Origin: Aphelocoma coerulescens | Taxonomy: Eukaryota > Chordata > Aves > Passeriformes > Corvidae | Direction: 5' to 3' | DNA length: 64,000 nucleotides | Assembly: GCF_041296385.1 (NCBI RefSeq) | Contig: NC_091013.1 | Coordinates: forward strand, 70,029,563 to 70,093,562 | In this document: in pieces, positions 9,681 to 22,244 of the stretch | Numbering within the stretch: the first letter of the stretch is position 1 | Layout: the number at the start of each line of letters is the position of its first letter | Notes under the pieces: model-generated | Database searches by the model: none | Told to the model about the DNA's origin: nothing | Seen by the model: only the letters and a program-made list of their open reading frames with translations | Position numbers and translations under genes: made by a program

Positions 9681-12600
9681 ATCCACCACATGGTCCCATC
9701 AGCACTTATAGTGTTGTCATATGGCTGATGCTGGATATGTGCAGTTTGTAAGAGCTTTCTTAGATGGACTCCATCAGAGAGTGCTGAAAAGGCAACTCAG
9801 CTTTGTAAATATTTTTGCCTAAGTTTGCTTTGCATGTGATGGACATGTAGATACAAAGCTATATATGCTGTTCAGGTCATGGAGAGGGCTCAGGGAGTGC
9901 ACTGAGGCTTAGCTCAAATCTCCCTCTCTGGTTCAGTTTTGTAAGTTACAGACTAGAAGAAGCCCTTCTTGAAGTGCAGGGTCCTGTGAATTTGAAGTGC
10001 ACATACAGAGCCATTAAGAAGAAAAGTGACTGAGGGACATTGAGGGGATTGAGGGACTGAATACAGCCCAGTGGAATAGCTCAACTGACCTCAAGGATGT
10101 AGCACAAAGGAGGAAGGTGTTGACCAGATAGCTGTAAATCCCGAATTCCTGAAATTAGAAAATGTCCTGTCCATCTTTTTATTTTGTGCAAATGTCACTG
10201 CAAGAACTTTTGAAACCAGAGCAATCCCCGTGTCAATTTCTACCCTTCAGAAAGGAGAACAGTAGGGTGAATATGTGCACGGGCTGTTATTACCATGTAC
10301 CACAAGGGCTGAGCATCAATTGCTTCATTGGTTTTGTTTAGCAATTGTTAGTATTTACCTCCTTTGCTTGTGTTTGAATAGGTTGTCTGAGTATTTTGGC
10401 AGTGATTTATTTTTTCAGGCAGCTGCTCCTTTTGTGTTGAGGTTTTTAGTGATGTTTTTTTCTCCTGGCTATGGTACTGTGGGTTGGATGCAGACCTGCC
10501 AACCTTGCACTACTCCCACTAAGAAAAAAATAACTGCTGGCTTGAGGGAGAAATTGAGGTAATTTCAACAGACCTCAAGCACATTATTTTTTCTGCATTT
10601 ATAGTTGTTAGTTTCCTTTATTCTACTTACCATTCCAGCTGCTGATTCCATTTTGCCTCTTTATTTTCATTTGTAAAGCTCAGCCAACTTTCAAGGATAG
10701 CAGCTCTTTATAATTTTTCACTTTTTAATTCTTAATTAATTAGTTCAGTGTGATTTCTTTACAATGTTCTTTACATTCTCTTCCTGATCTGTAAATAGGA
10801 TAATATGAGTTGTTCTTTCAACAGATTACTGGACATATGGTTCCTGATATGCATTGTTAAAAATGGGCACATATAGCTATTTTTACCTCTCATTTCTCTG
10901 GAATTGGTGTGATGGGAGTGCTGAAGAGGTCATGATATGCTGAATGCTACCAGAATTATCTGATTTGTAGTTCACATTAATTTTATAATCTAGATTGTTG
11001 TTGCCTTCCAGACATGGCTGTTATAAACCCTGCTAAAGCACAGCAAACTGAAGACTAATGAGAAAAGACTTGATTTCAGCACCACTGTTTATATATGGGT
11101 TGGCAAATTCTATCCTTGTCTGGTAGAAACCTTTTGACTATAATTGGTTCCAAGAACTAAGCAGAGAAAGGGATATAGTTGAAAAAAAAACTGAACAAAG
11201 ATTTTTCCTTAGATTTAACAGACATTTACATTTGGCTAAGGTATCCCTTGTGACCTTGCATCAATTAGGAATTGAAGAGCAGATCTAAGCGAGAGATGTA
11301 GAAAGTGGTCGTTTCTGTAGTAAAGGAGAAAGGAGAACAAGCTAAATCTATGTTAGCTTGTTAGAAGTTCTACTAAGAGAATCCCTTCATATCTAGAAAA
11401 TAAAATCACTGCATGGGTGGCTGTTGGCTCACTACTCCATATCCAGCATTGGCAGGGTAAGGGACCATAACAATTTTCTGTGATCACTTCCTACATTATT
11501 TTTTTATGATTTGTGAACCAACGTGTTTCACTTGAATGTTTAGAGAACACAACTAGACTACAGTTCTGTAAAACATTCCTGTCTCAAATCAAATGGTCTC
11601 AAGTTTTCCAACTGAATTTGCCTTTAATTCCCAAAAGCTCAAAGATTCAAACACCACCTATGCATGTGGATGGAATCTGCTCTTTCTCTGGAACAAGAAA
11701 TCATTATTAGCTTTTTCACATTTTTCAACTGTAAAAAACCTTGAGATTGTTTAACTCTGTCTGAGTTCTGAAGATGCAGAAAATGTTTGTTTGATCAGCC
11801 AGAGATGAGAGTAATGTTCAGGTGATGGTGCAGTGAGTTCTCATAAGACAAATCTAGTCATGAGCCTGAAGGGACTGGTTCATTTGCAAACATTTCAAAT
11901 CAAACTGCAGCATTCAGTCTGCATACAAATCCCCATGGAATTTATATGACTTCTAAAGCCATTGTTTTGAGCAAGTGAAACAAAACCAGAGTGTACAGAC
12001 TGGATAAAGTCTGGGAATATGGTTATCTATGCCATCTGTAATATTAGATGCGCCTGACACAGTTCTGCAGTTCCACACATCCAGGGCTCAAGGCAATGAT
12101 AGAATATACATGTCCCAAGTAGCAATAAATTCCACTCTCTTAAACTCATATTTTCTCTTACATCATATAATCTGAGGCCTTTTTTAAAAAGGGCCCAAGG
12201 TTAATTTGTTCACCAGAAAGCAGCTCTATGATGAGGCCACAAGGGCAGGTGCTTGTTTATAGTTGGGTCAGACCTGACGTGTCCAGCCAGGGAAAGAAAC
12301 ACATGAATCTATGGTCATCCCACATTAATGCAGGTTTCCTCCATATTCTATAACACAACTGTATAAGATGGTTAAGTGCTCAAGAGTATGCTTGCAGCCT
12401 GGGCTTTTCATAAAGTATAGATACATCAAGTATTGTATCTTCTTTGTTAGGCAGAACTAGGTGATGAATGGAAGGCCCTATTTTGTGCTATCAAATCTTT
12501 AATGGCTTCTAAGTCTATTACCATCAACTTTAGCTGTCAAATCAGTCATTCACACTCTCATGGTATCACAAGCATAATAAATATTAACTGCTTTTTCAGA

Positions 12601-14962
12601 GCAATTTTGTTATGTTGTGCTCTTCAGAAGAATAACCTTCCTTAATATAGTGAGTAAAGCATGGGCTGTATGGGTAGAAATGTTGTGGCACTTGATAAGG
12701 ATTAATGTGTTTGTTTATTATGTTGGAAATTATCTTATCCTGAGCCCTTTTAATGTTCTTGTCCTGAAAAATCTTTTCAAGGTTCATCTGTAATGATGTA
12801 AAAGTTTGATCTCTGAATCTGAACATGTCACCCTAGATTCCCTGTGTACAAAGAAACAGGCAGTCAAGAGGGTGATACTTAGGACATACCTTATAGCACA
12901 GCTTTGCACTGCCTCCATCACCACCCTAGGGAGACAACCCCAAACCAGGTGCTGCTGACTGCCTGATGTGCACATCATTGTTACCTTTCCATGAAAACTG
13001 CCCATGGCCAGGTTTGGCTAGGCCTTTTCTAGGTCTCTCATGGTGCCCCATAAATAATGCTCTGAGGGGTGGGATTCAGCTCAAAGCAGCTAAAATGATC
13101 AGGGGGCTTGTTTTGCCATGTGAATGTGTTGTGACAGCACTGGGGTGCAGGATGGCTGAGTGACATCAGGGCGTGAGGTTGTGAGTCTGGGATAATGTCA
13201 GGTGCAGTATGCCATGCTGCCTGTCCAGGCAAGATCACCCTGCTGAAAACACTCAGTCTTCCCCCTCACTGGCCCTCAAAGGCAGATATCCGATGTAGGT
13301 AGTCTGGATTTCAGGATCTGGGAGTGAAATGGGAGCTGACAGTGCAGATATCAACCCTGGGATGAGTTGTGTCACCTCCATAGGTATCTGTTTCTCCATC
13401 AACTGTAAAGACAGACCACAAAAAGGACACAGACTTTGACTTGTGGTGTCATAAGATAAAGTAGACTAATTTCTCCATAGGCACCAGAAACACTGTTTGT
13501 CTCTTGTCCTGTTAGGTTCATTGTGTAGTGGTGCTAAACAGGAAGGGGCTGGGTGGAGAGGAAATAGTGGGGTCTGGCTCATGTCCGTGCTACTGAGGAG
13601 GAACCATGTTGCAACAAGCCTTTCTCTCATGGAGAGAGGTGGTTTGAGCAGTTCAAATCAGCAACAGGAATTAAGCACTGTGGATGGTCAGTGTCTGAGC
13701 TCACCCTTTCACATAACCCTCTTTATAATGCAGCAGTGTACTCCTAATCCAGGCAACATGTTGGAGCACGCAGGATTGTAATCCTTACAAGACACAGTGG
13801 TGGAAAGGGTTTCTTTGGAAACCCCTGGGGAGGAGAAGGTGATGCTTTCCTCCCAGAGGAGCCAGCTGGCTAGAGCACTCTCACATACCATGGAGGATAC
13901 TTCTGAAAGCTATCCAAATTCATGTCTGCCAGAGCCTCCCATAACCACCAGTCAGTAGACTGGTCACAGGGGAATTTTATATGGAGGACTTTTCAACTGG
14001 CTCTTGCAGGATAGATCTTTCCTCAGGCAAAACAGGCAAATTAACTCTGTCTCTCACATACTGTCAAGCTATTTTATAAAAATGTTCTCTCTGGCTGCTG
14101 TTGTCTGCTGTTATTAGATGTGCAGTGCAGGCATTGTAATCTTGGTGGCAGCTTACCAGCTGTCTGAAAACTCCACCCCTAACTTTGCTTTGTAAAACAC
14201 TGCTGTAGGTCCAGTTTGGTGGCAAAGTCAGTGTTTTTTTTCAGTTACTGAGGTGCAGCCCAAACAAAAAATAATTTATCTAGCAAGGTATTAGCACACC
14301 CATGTCCATGACAAAGCTCTGCCATTTCTCCATGTCTAAAACCTAGGCTGTGTTGCTTCTGACTCCCCTTAATACAGATCAGAGCAACATTTCAGACTGC
14401 TTCTGCCTCACAATCTGATTGTTCATGTTTCACCTTGATTCACCCTTTGTTCTGTGAATACACATTTTTGTGGGACTGTGCATATTGTTCCACCCTTCCA
14501 ACTGAGTTAGCACAATCTTGAATAGACAACGTCTATCAATCACAGCTGTCTCTGAGGACTGCTTTAAGTGGTGTTTCAGTGAAGCTGTTAGATGAGTATA
14601 CATGGTGATCCATCCCCCAGCAAGGCTTGCCCATTTTCTCCTCTGCCTTAGCAGTGATCTATGTTTCATTTTAGGACAAAGAAAAAGCAGGGATATGTCT
14701 TTGCAGGAGAGACTCCTGGGTTGTTACCCCCTGTGGAATAAAACGTTCTCAGGTTGTTGAATGAGGTTCACCCTTTTCTCTTTCTTCCCCTCCCCATGAT
14801 CTTAAGCAATTCAGTGCGATTGATTTTGGGAGTCGCAGTCTGAGCCACCAGTTCTTTTCTCTGGTTATAAGAAGAATCCATTTACCTAAAGCAGGGGTTT
14901 AGACTTCACAGTGGAAACCAGATGCTTCAAAGTTAGGTCTTACAGTGCCCTAAATAGCTTTT
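9681..14962. other. 5.3 kb unique DNA, no gene recognised
   Basis: I read both strands and found no repeat family, tRNA, hairpin RNA or credible exon. The longest ORFs are 95 codons (10275-10562, +) and 94 codons (13497-13781, +). Neither has a motif or splice context. The segment 12900-13950 is somewhat GC-richer than its surroundings but otherwise featureless. Confidence 0.45.
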
Positions 14963-15690
14963 TGTTCACAAAATTCTGATTTGCTACCCAGAGTGCAACA
15001 AACCAATAATTACACATTCGAGAGAGACATTGATTACTTATTTCAGAGTTGGGCAAGCCTCGGTGCTTGGTGGTATTCCAAAAATCAAGCACAGCAACTA
15101 TCAAAACTTTTTACTATTTATTCGTTTTAGCAAACAAAGGAATTAGTATTCATTGGCTACAAGCTATATAGTTCTCTTATTAATTAGTATTCTATCTTCT
15201 ACTGGTTAACGTTTCTCTCACTTCTCATGCTAATTAGTCTGCATGCTCAGAATTTCTCTTCTTTTGAGTTGGTGGGTTTCTTGGGTGGTCAGCAATCAGC
15301 TTTGACAGAATTATCTTTTATCTAGTCGGAGTTGATTTCAGCACAACTGCTGAGAGAGCTTTGTTAGTTTCTTCCTTATCTTGGGAGTTCTGCCAAATGT
15401 CCTTGTGGTCCGTAAATTCTGTTTTCTTTGTGCCCACTATCAGTGGGCATCCTTTTCCCCGAGCTTTTTTAACCTCACCCTAGGTCTGAGATAATTGCCA
15501 AGCCCTAAAACTTCCCAAGGCAATTCTACCATCAAGTAACTTGTATTTCTAGCACCTGCGCATCACTTCAAGCTTGTTAGCAGCTCTCTGTTTCATGGAT
15601 TAAATCTCTCTTCTTGTTAATTAGTATACAAAGACAGAACATCAAACATTCTTTCTTAAGAAAATTTTACATATTCCATATTTTGTAACA
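14963..15690 (-). mobile_element. Solo ERV LTR, reverse orientation, 728 bp
   Basis: The ends form an inverted repeat. The left end starts TGTTCACAAAATTC; the right end is CATATTTTGTAACA, whose complement is TGTTACAAAATATG. Flanks are CTTTT (14958-14962) and CTTTC (15691-15695), a 5-bp target duplication with one mismatch. Read on the minus strand it has a TATATAGC box opposite 15163-15170 and AATAAA opposite 15117-15122. A U5-like tail follows with CACCGAGGCTTGCCCAACTC opposite 15043-15062. This U3-R-U5 order fixes the strand. No internal viral genes are present. The mismatched duplication suggests it is older than the LTRs at 4638 and 50312. Family name unknown. Confidence 0.8.
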
Positions 15691-18600
15691 CTTTCCTTTT
15701 GCTCAGGGCTTGAATGACATATTTCCTAGCAATTTCATTCATATTGTGACCAATTTTGAATCCCCCAGTGCCAAAAATAGAAAGTTTCTGTGTAAGTCAT
15801 GTGTGATTTAACCAGTTATGAAATACCATTGCTGGGCCTTATCTTCTTACAAGGAATAACTTGGAGTCCTTGCTCCTAAGCCAAATAATTTGCCAAGTTT
15901 GCTCCAGCTCTTCTTATATCTGGCTAAGTGAGTACACTACTGTACATCAGTCTCATGTAGCTATGGATATGGAAAGAGCACATGCAGGTTAGGGAACTGG
16001 GAAGAACCGCTGGTGGTAGCAGTGTGGCTGAATTTGCATGCAAAGTTCCCCTCACCCCTAGATGTTTCAAGTGAACATACAAATACTGTAAATACAGCAT
16101 CTGAATGCTTTATGGCCTTGAACTCCAATGTCATGAGGAGCAGAGGATATAGTGTAATATAGTTGAGATAAGAACTTTCCTGAGCATTTACTGATTTGCA
16201 AGTTTAGAAGTATGGAAATACAGTATATTCTAACTTGAGAAATTTTAAAATGCAAATTAGAAGAAAATAGAAATGTCATCAAAGAATAATTTGGGAACTA
16301 GTACACAGTCCCCAGTACCTACTCCTTTTTAAGCACAACTTTTAAACAATTAAATAGATAACTAATGTCGGACCAGAACCTCTGTGTAATGATGGATATG
16401 TTCAAACAGCATACATCAAATTCTTCTTACATGTATCTAACCATATCAAAACCCTTTAAATAATGTCATTTTCCACTCTTTGTATAGACCTAGATTTCAT
16501 AAGCAGCATTCAGTGTTAACCTGCTGTTACTTCTGCTTTTTGAGGCAAGTGAATTTTATGGAGCCACACAAAATCAATTCACCTGAAGGCAGAAATGCAT
16601 ACATGGTTGTCCTGCCCTATTTCACGTGTCCCTTTTGTCAGCTCAAAGAATGTTAATGATTTAAATAAAAATTGTTTGTCACAAGTTATTTAAGATATTC
16701 TTTTCTTCACATACAGATTATTACCAGTGAATGGTGTGAGTGGTATTACATCCACCATTTAGCACTTCCCTGTAGCAGGCTACATGACTCAAGTGACAGC
16801 AAAGGACCTGCCCAGTCGGTAAATGCAACACCAGTGCCTCCTGCTCTCAGCTACACGAGTTAAACCAGGTCCTATTTTTGGTTACACTTATGCACCTTTG
16901 GAATTTCTACATTGCCAGGACTGTGTTCTGTGTGAACAGAAATGATACTGCAAAGACTGAATCTGATCTCTCCCAGATTTACTTTTTTTTAATAAAGTGG
17001 TAGCTCAGCTCATGTGCTTGACCATATAACTGATCCTCTGAAAGCTTTATAATTGTAATCAAGGATATACTATCCCACAGCCCTAGAAAGAGGTAAGTAA
17101 GGATTGCAAAAGTCAACTATTGGTCAGTACAGGTTTCCAGATATAATACTAACCAGGATAACTTTATTGTCTCTCAGATGAAAAGAATTTACCTAGTAAC
17201 CTCTAGATGGCTGACTTTTTAAAGCAAACCTCACTGGTCAGTCACAAAACTATTTATGTGAAAGACTGGAACATTTTCTGCACAGAAGGTCCTGACAAAA
17301 TTGATCACGCACTTTTTCATTCACAGAAAAGGCTTATTATCTCTAGGATTTCTAAATAGTTTAAAAATCTGTGACTTTGTAGTTGCAGATATTAGTAATG
17401 TGTGAATCTCAGCACTTTCCTGCTATTTATTTCAGAAGGGGCTCTATAGTTGAGGATGGGAAGTGATTAAAGGATGTATTCACTCTAGGCTGATAGACCA
17501 GCTCCTCTAACTCTAACTCTTATACAGGTACATCTGTAAAACAACCAACCAAACAAAAAAAACCCAACCAAAAACCTATACAAGCTAACAACTAGTCTCA
17601 GAAAAAGAGAAAAGGAAAGAAAATAAGTAAAAGAAAAATTCATGGGTTTGTGCATACTAGACAAGAAGAAACATGTAGGACCATCTCTTTGATAAATTAA
17701 AACAGCTTTTAAGTTTTTCTCTAATGCTGGGACAATGGGAGTTTTTAAGACTCTGCCAGTAATATACTGCATAAAGACACAGAACAGTCACAATCTTCTC
17801 CTGTCCTGGTTAGAGCTAAGTTCTGCTCTTATACACATAAAGTTCAGACCCTTTATACCTCTTTTCTAGAGGCTGCACTTCCAGTGAAGCTGTCTCTGGT
17901 GTCATTTTTCCTTAGATAAGTTATATTTCTTACAGCCTTGATGTTGTTATTTTCAGCCTTATTTTCAAATCTGAGATCTCTGTGTCTTACATCACCATCC
18001 TTACTGGTATACAATTGAAATAACTCCTTTGAACATGAGATCGAAGGTAAGAAATGTTCCTGTGATGGTCCCCTGTGATGTCCAGGAATCATATAAGATG
18101 CAAAAAAAGCAGGGAAAAACTCAAGAAAGCTCTTCAGAAGATTACATTTCCTCCTGTCATACACAGTGTACTTCTTTTTTAATCCATGGAGACTGTGATT
18201 CAGGAATAATTTTTAAGGTATATTTCTTTTGCATGAAGTGCTTTATTCTACTGTCTTACCAAAATTTTCAGATGGTGAACCAAAAATAACATTCCCAAAT
18301 GGGAACCTGTTGGTTGACTGATTTAAGTAACTGTCCAGTGTGTGTTCATCTATGGGAGGTCTAATGTCTCTACTGGATGGATGGATCTGAGGTCATGAGA
18401 AGGTCACATCGGTGAACTAGATTTGGCAATTCCTAACAAAGTGCTATCACTCTCTTCAGGTAAATGTCGTGTTGACCATCTACATTATAAGAGTAACCAA
18501 ACTTTCCATACGAACTGGATCCTGGCAACTCCACTAAGTTCTGCTTCCATTCCTACAAATTTACTGAAACCACAAACTTAGGCCACATTAAAACTGGACA

Positions 18601-21600
18601 GGTCTCTAGGCTACTAAAATGTGATTTTCCAATTATTGATGTGGGCATGGTTGTCCCCCTGGAAAACACTATTCAGTACCAACACAAAACCTACTGTAAA
18701 TAGCTTTTGGATTTAGAGAGGAAGGAAATTGTTTTGTTTTTTATGTAATACTTTAGTTACATTTTTATTTAAATCCACTTTTTAAAACTACCGTTAAAAC
18801 CGAAATCCAGACAGGGTGGCAGATGCCAATGCTCTTTCCATCACAGCAAGACATGATATAGTATTCCTTCTAGATTTACTTGCCCTTCTGTTTGTCATTC
18901 AATGCTCCTGTTGTCATGGATGTCAAGGGAAGTTTTGCCATCTAATTCATCTGTGACATTTGGAAATTGTCCAACAATGAACTGCCTAGAAAACTGTTGC
19001 ATACTAGGAAGGCATCATTTGTTCTTTCTTCCTTGTCTGAGAACTGTTTCTGTTGTTCTTCTCTCAGGATGGATGGGACATCATTTCAGCATTTGTGAGG
19101 AAGGAAATTATGGCTTTCTTAGAATAGCTCTTCTAAGAGGTTTTTTTATCTATAGTAGGAGGGGGTTCACATCTAATCTGAACTATTTCAGTGTCATCCT
19201 ATAATTTACAGTTGAAATGGTACTTCCTGTCTTCTTAAGCTTCAGTTCTTGCAGTTTATTCAGTACTGTCCCTGATTCCTCATCATTTCCCAATGGGTTT
19301 GTCCCTGAGACGAGCATAATAAGTAGAAGTACTCCTTGAGTTCTATGTTGGTATCTGCTGTAATTAGTGGGTAGGAGGTGACCTTGTAACTTAAAAACCA
19401 CAGCCATATCAAAGGTTTATTTCAGAAAGGAAAGATGAAAAGAATAAGGCAGACAGTGGCTGGAGTTCTGTTTTAGGCAATTCTGAAGCATGGAGAGAAA
19501 TCTTCCTCTGTACTGGGAAGTGAAAGAGGGTCATAAAATGAGCTTGAGTGCTGAAAACTGTCAACATCAACATCTCTTAATTATTAACATGGTCCTTGAT
19601 CTCTTTTGGACTGTTGAGATGAGTTCTCAGAAATTCCAATGCCAGCAAAACAAGCAGGCTTACTTCCCTTTTACCTGTACTGGTATAAGTGAAACTCCTT
19701 CCATCACTGTAAAAGTACAGCAAATCCAATTACGTTTTTTTTCTTCTTACGTGTTGAGAAGATCTTGGTTCTCCTGGATAAGACTTAGCTGAAATGAGAA
19801 ATAACTGAGAATTCCTAAGTTTTAGTAAAAAAGATCTTGATTTCTCTGCAACTGATTTCATCTTTAATTTAAGAAAAGATGCCTTCAGGGGATTATGTTT
19901 TGTTTTGGTTTTGTTTTTGGTTGGTTGGGGTTTTTTTTTGTTATTGGCATATTATGAGGTAGATGTATGTATGCATTGACTTGCTCCGTGGTCCGTGCAG
20001 TATAGATTGATGTGTAGCAGGAAGCTTTCCTGCTTTCTGGTCATACTTGCATGACAATCACTCCTTAGAAGAATACATTTTTCCCCTTAAAATATTCCCC
20101 CATGTTTATAAATCATGTTCTTTTTAATCATCTATATTCATCTACATCTGGAAAAATTGAACACAGAATGTTCTTTTAAAGTCATAGTGGGAATTTTATA
20201 TGCCAAAATGTCCATCAGCAATGCTTTCTAAGGTTCTGATAAAAAAAAATAGTGTTGTCTTATAAGAAAGAAATGGCTTTGAAATATTTCTAGTAAATTC
20301 TGCAGTATTTTGATAGATTTATACATCTGATGTGTCCTAATTATGTATTTACTCTAGTTTTTCAGGTTGCATTTAAACTGATTAACCTAAATCAGCAGTA
20401 CAGAATAATACAGCCTTGCCTCTACAGATACGGTAGAATTAATAATAATTCTTTCCTGTGTCTTTTTTCAGCTAGTGCATCTTGATTAGACTTGTCTGTA
20501 GTAACATGGAGTTCTTCATGTTCATTAAGTGCTTAAACCCCTTCTGATATGAAAAGAAACCTAATCTAGTGAAGATTACTTACTGTGCTGGGTCTGTAAG
20601 AACACGTGGCATGGACACATGAATGTAAACTGCCCTCCAGCAAGCATGGGGTGGCTTATAGTAATAAAAGTGAATTGAAGTTTTAGAGAAGGAGGATCTA
20701 CACTGGTGTAGAGAGGAAAATATTTGTGCTCTTCTCTGCTAGATACAATTTGCTATATTTAACACAACCACCAGACCTGATGTTCACGTGACTATCTAAC
20801 TTACATAGGCATCCAATGGGAGAATGGGAACCCTTATGTCATCATTCATTTGATCTTTTTCAGATATTACCATCAAGTTTGAAATGGTTTTGGTCCTATA
20901 TGTCAAAAGGCTCGTTCCCCAAACACAATGGAACACACAGGAAGAGTGACAGGCAGAGGAGCTCCAGTATCCTAAACAGAGAAAATGAAGCACTCTGATC
21001 TGGCTCTTTCCAGGGCTGTCTCAAAGCATCAGCCAGATTGTCCGGAGGTGACATGGATCAGTGAGTCAATAGGAGACTCTGCCTCGATCACCTTTATACA
21101 CTGAAGGGGGTTACTGCCTGCAGGGGTCAGGAAGACATTGTGGGGTGCAAGGGAAAATTGTCTTGGATTTGTACACACTTTTGTATGAGGGGTACTTAGG
21201 GAAGAACAGGAGGTGGGGAAAGAAGGGGATCAATGTGATTTGGGGAGGTATCAGAGTGGTACAATAGAAAGAATAAGGAAATAAATGTGTAGGTCACATG
21301 CACAGGGGTTGCTGACTAGTACACTTGCCCTGCCACATGTACTAATTCTGTCTGATTATGACTGTATTTCCTGTTTCCTCATTTAACTCCATTTCTATCT
21401 ATTTCTTCTGGTCAAGGTGGCTCTATGTGCATGTGCGTATGGAGGTTTGAGTGCCAACAACTGGAAGAAGGACAAAAAGTCGCTTGTGGGGAGGGCGCAT
21501 GCCTCTGGTGTCAGCAGTGGGGGAGGACAGAGTGTACAATGTGTGGATGTGAGTGTCAGTGTGTGTAGGCCCTAGTGAACATCAAGATAGACTTGCCTGA

Positions 21601-22176
21601 GAGTACAAGACGAATCTTGAAAGCCAAATACCAAGGCAATCAGAAATGTACAGGAGAGTCAAAGCAGACGGGAAGAATCAAGAGATCCTTGCTTCTGGAG
21701 TCACTGGGGTCTGGATGTTGGCTGAGGGAAAAAAGATCAGGGCGCTAGTGCTGTTTGTGTTGTGTGGGTTTGTAGGTTCCATCTCTGCTGATTTATGTGG
21801 CTTCCCACGAATTTAAGCATACTTATTGTGTGCACATGCACAGCTTTTCTTCTGGCTGGACACAGGGACATGGAGCTGCAGCAGCCTTGCCTCTATCAGG
21901 CTATGGGTTTTGGTGGCTCCTAACACTCTAGAAGTGCTGGTTGTGTGCTTTAACCAGAGAGGGTCTAACTCAGCATTTCACACTAAGTCATCTGTGTAAC
22001 AAATATCTATATGAGGTCAGAGAAATCCCTTTCTGGGAACCTGAATGAATGATCAGCAAGTGCATGGCACTGCCTATGTACGGGAGAAAATTGCCTTTTG
22101 CTACCTCTTGCATAACCTAAAGGAGAAACTGCCTGAACAGTCTGAAACATCCCACAGCATGCAAGCACACCTCTTC
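15691..22176. other. Unique DNA with low-complexity tracts
   Basis: No gene recognised over 6.5 kb. It holds an A/C-rich tract (about 17536-17576), a G/T-rich tract (about 19892-19946) and a 12-bp palindrome TTTGCATGCAAA at 16033-16044, which resembles a POU-factor dimer site. ORFs of 100-103 codons at 17853-18164 (-), 18902-19204 (+) and 19490-19792 (+) have no recognisable domains. Confidence 0.45.
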
Positions 22177-22244
22177 CGAAATCAGCAGCGCACCTGCTTT
22201 GGCAGAGAGCGACCGGGGAGAGATGGCCGCATCAGTAATGCGCG
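22177..22244. promoter_or_regulatory. Small CpG cluster in CpG-poor DNA
   Basis: Seven CpG dinucleotides occur in 68 bp (22177, 22189, 22210, 22214, 22228, 22241, 22243), against a background where CpG is rare. The core includes GAGATGGCCGCATC. It is far too short for a CpG island. A protected regulatory element or a remnant of a recent GC-rich insertion are possible; no function is claimed. Confidence 0.25.
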
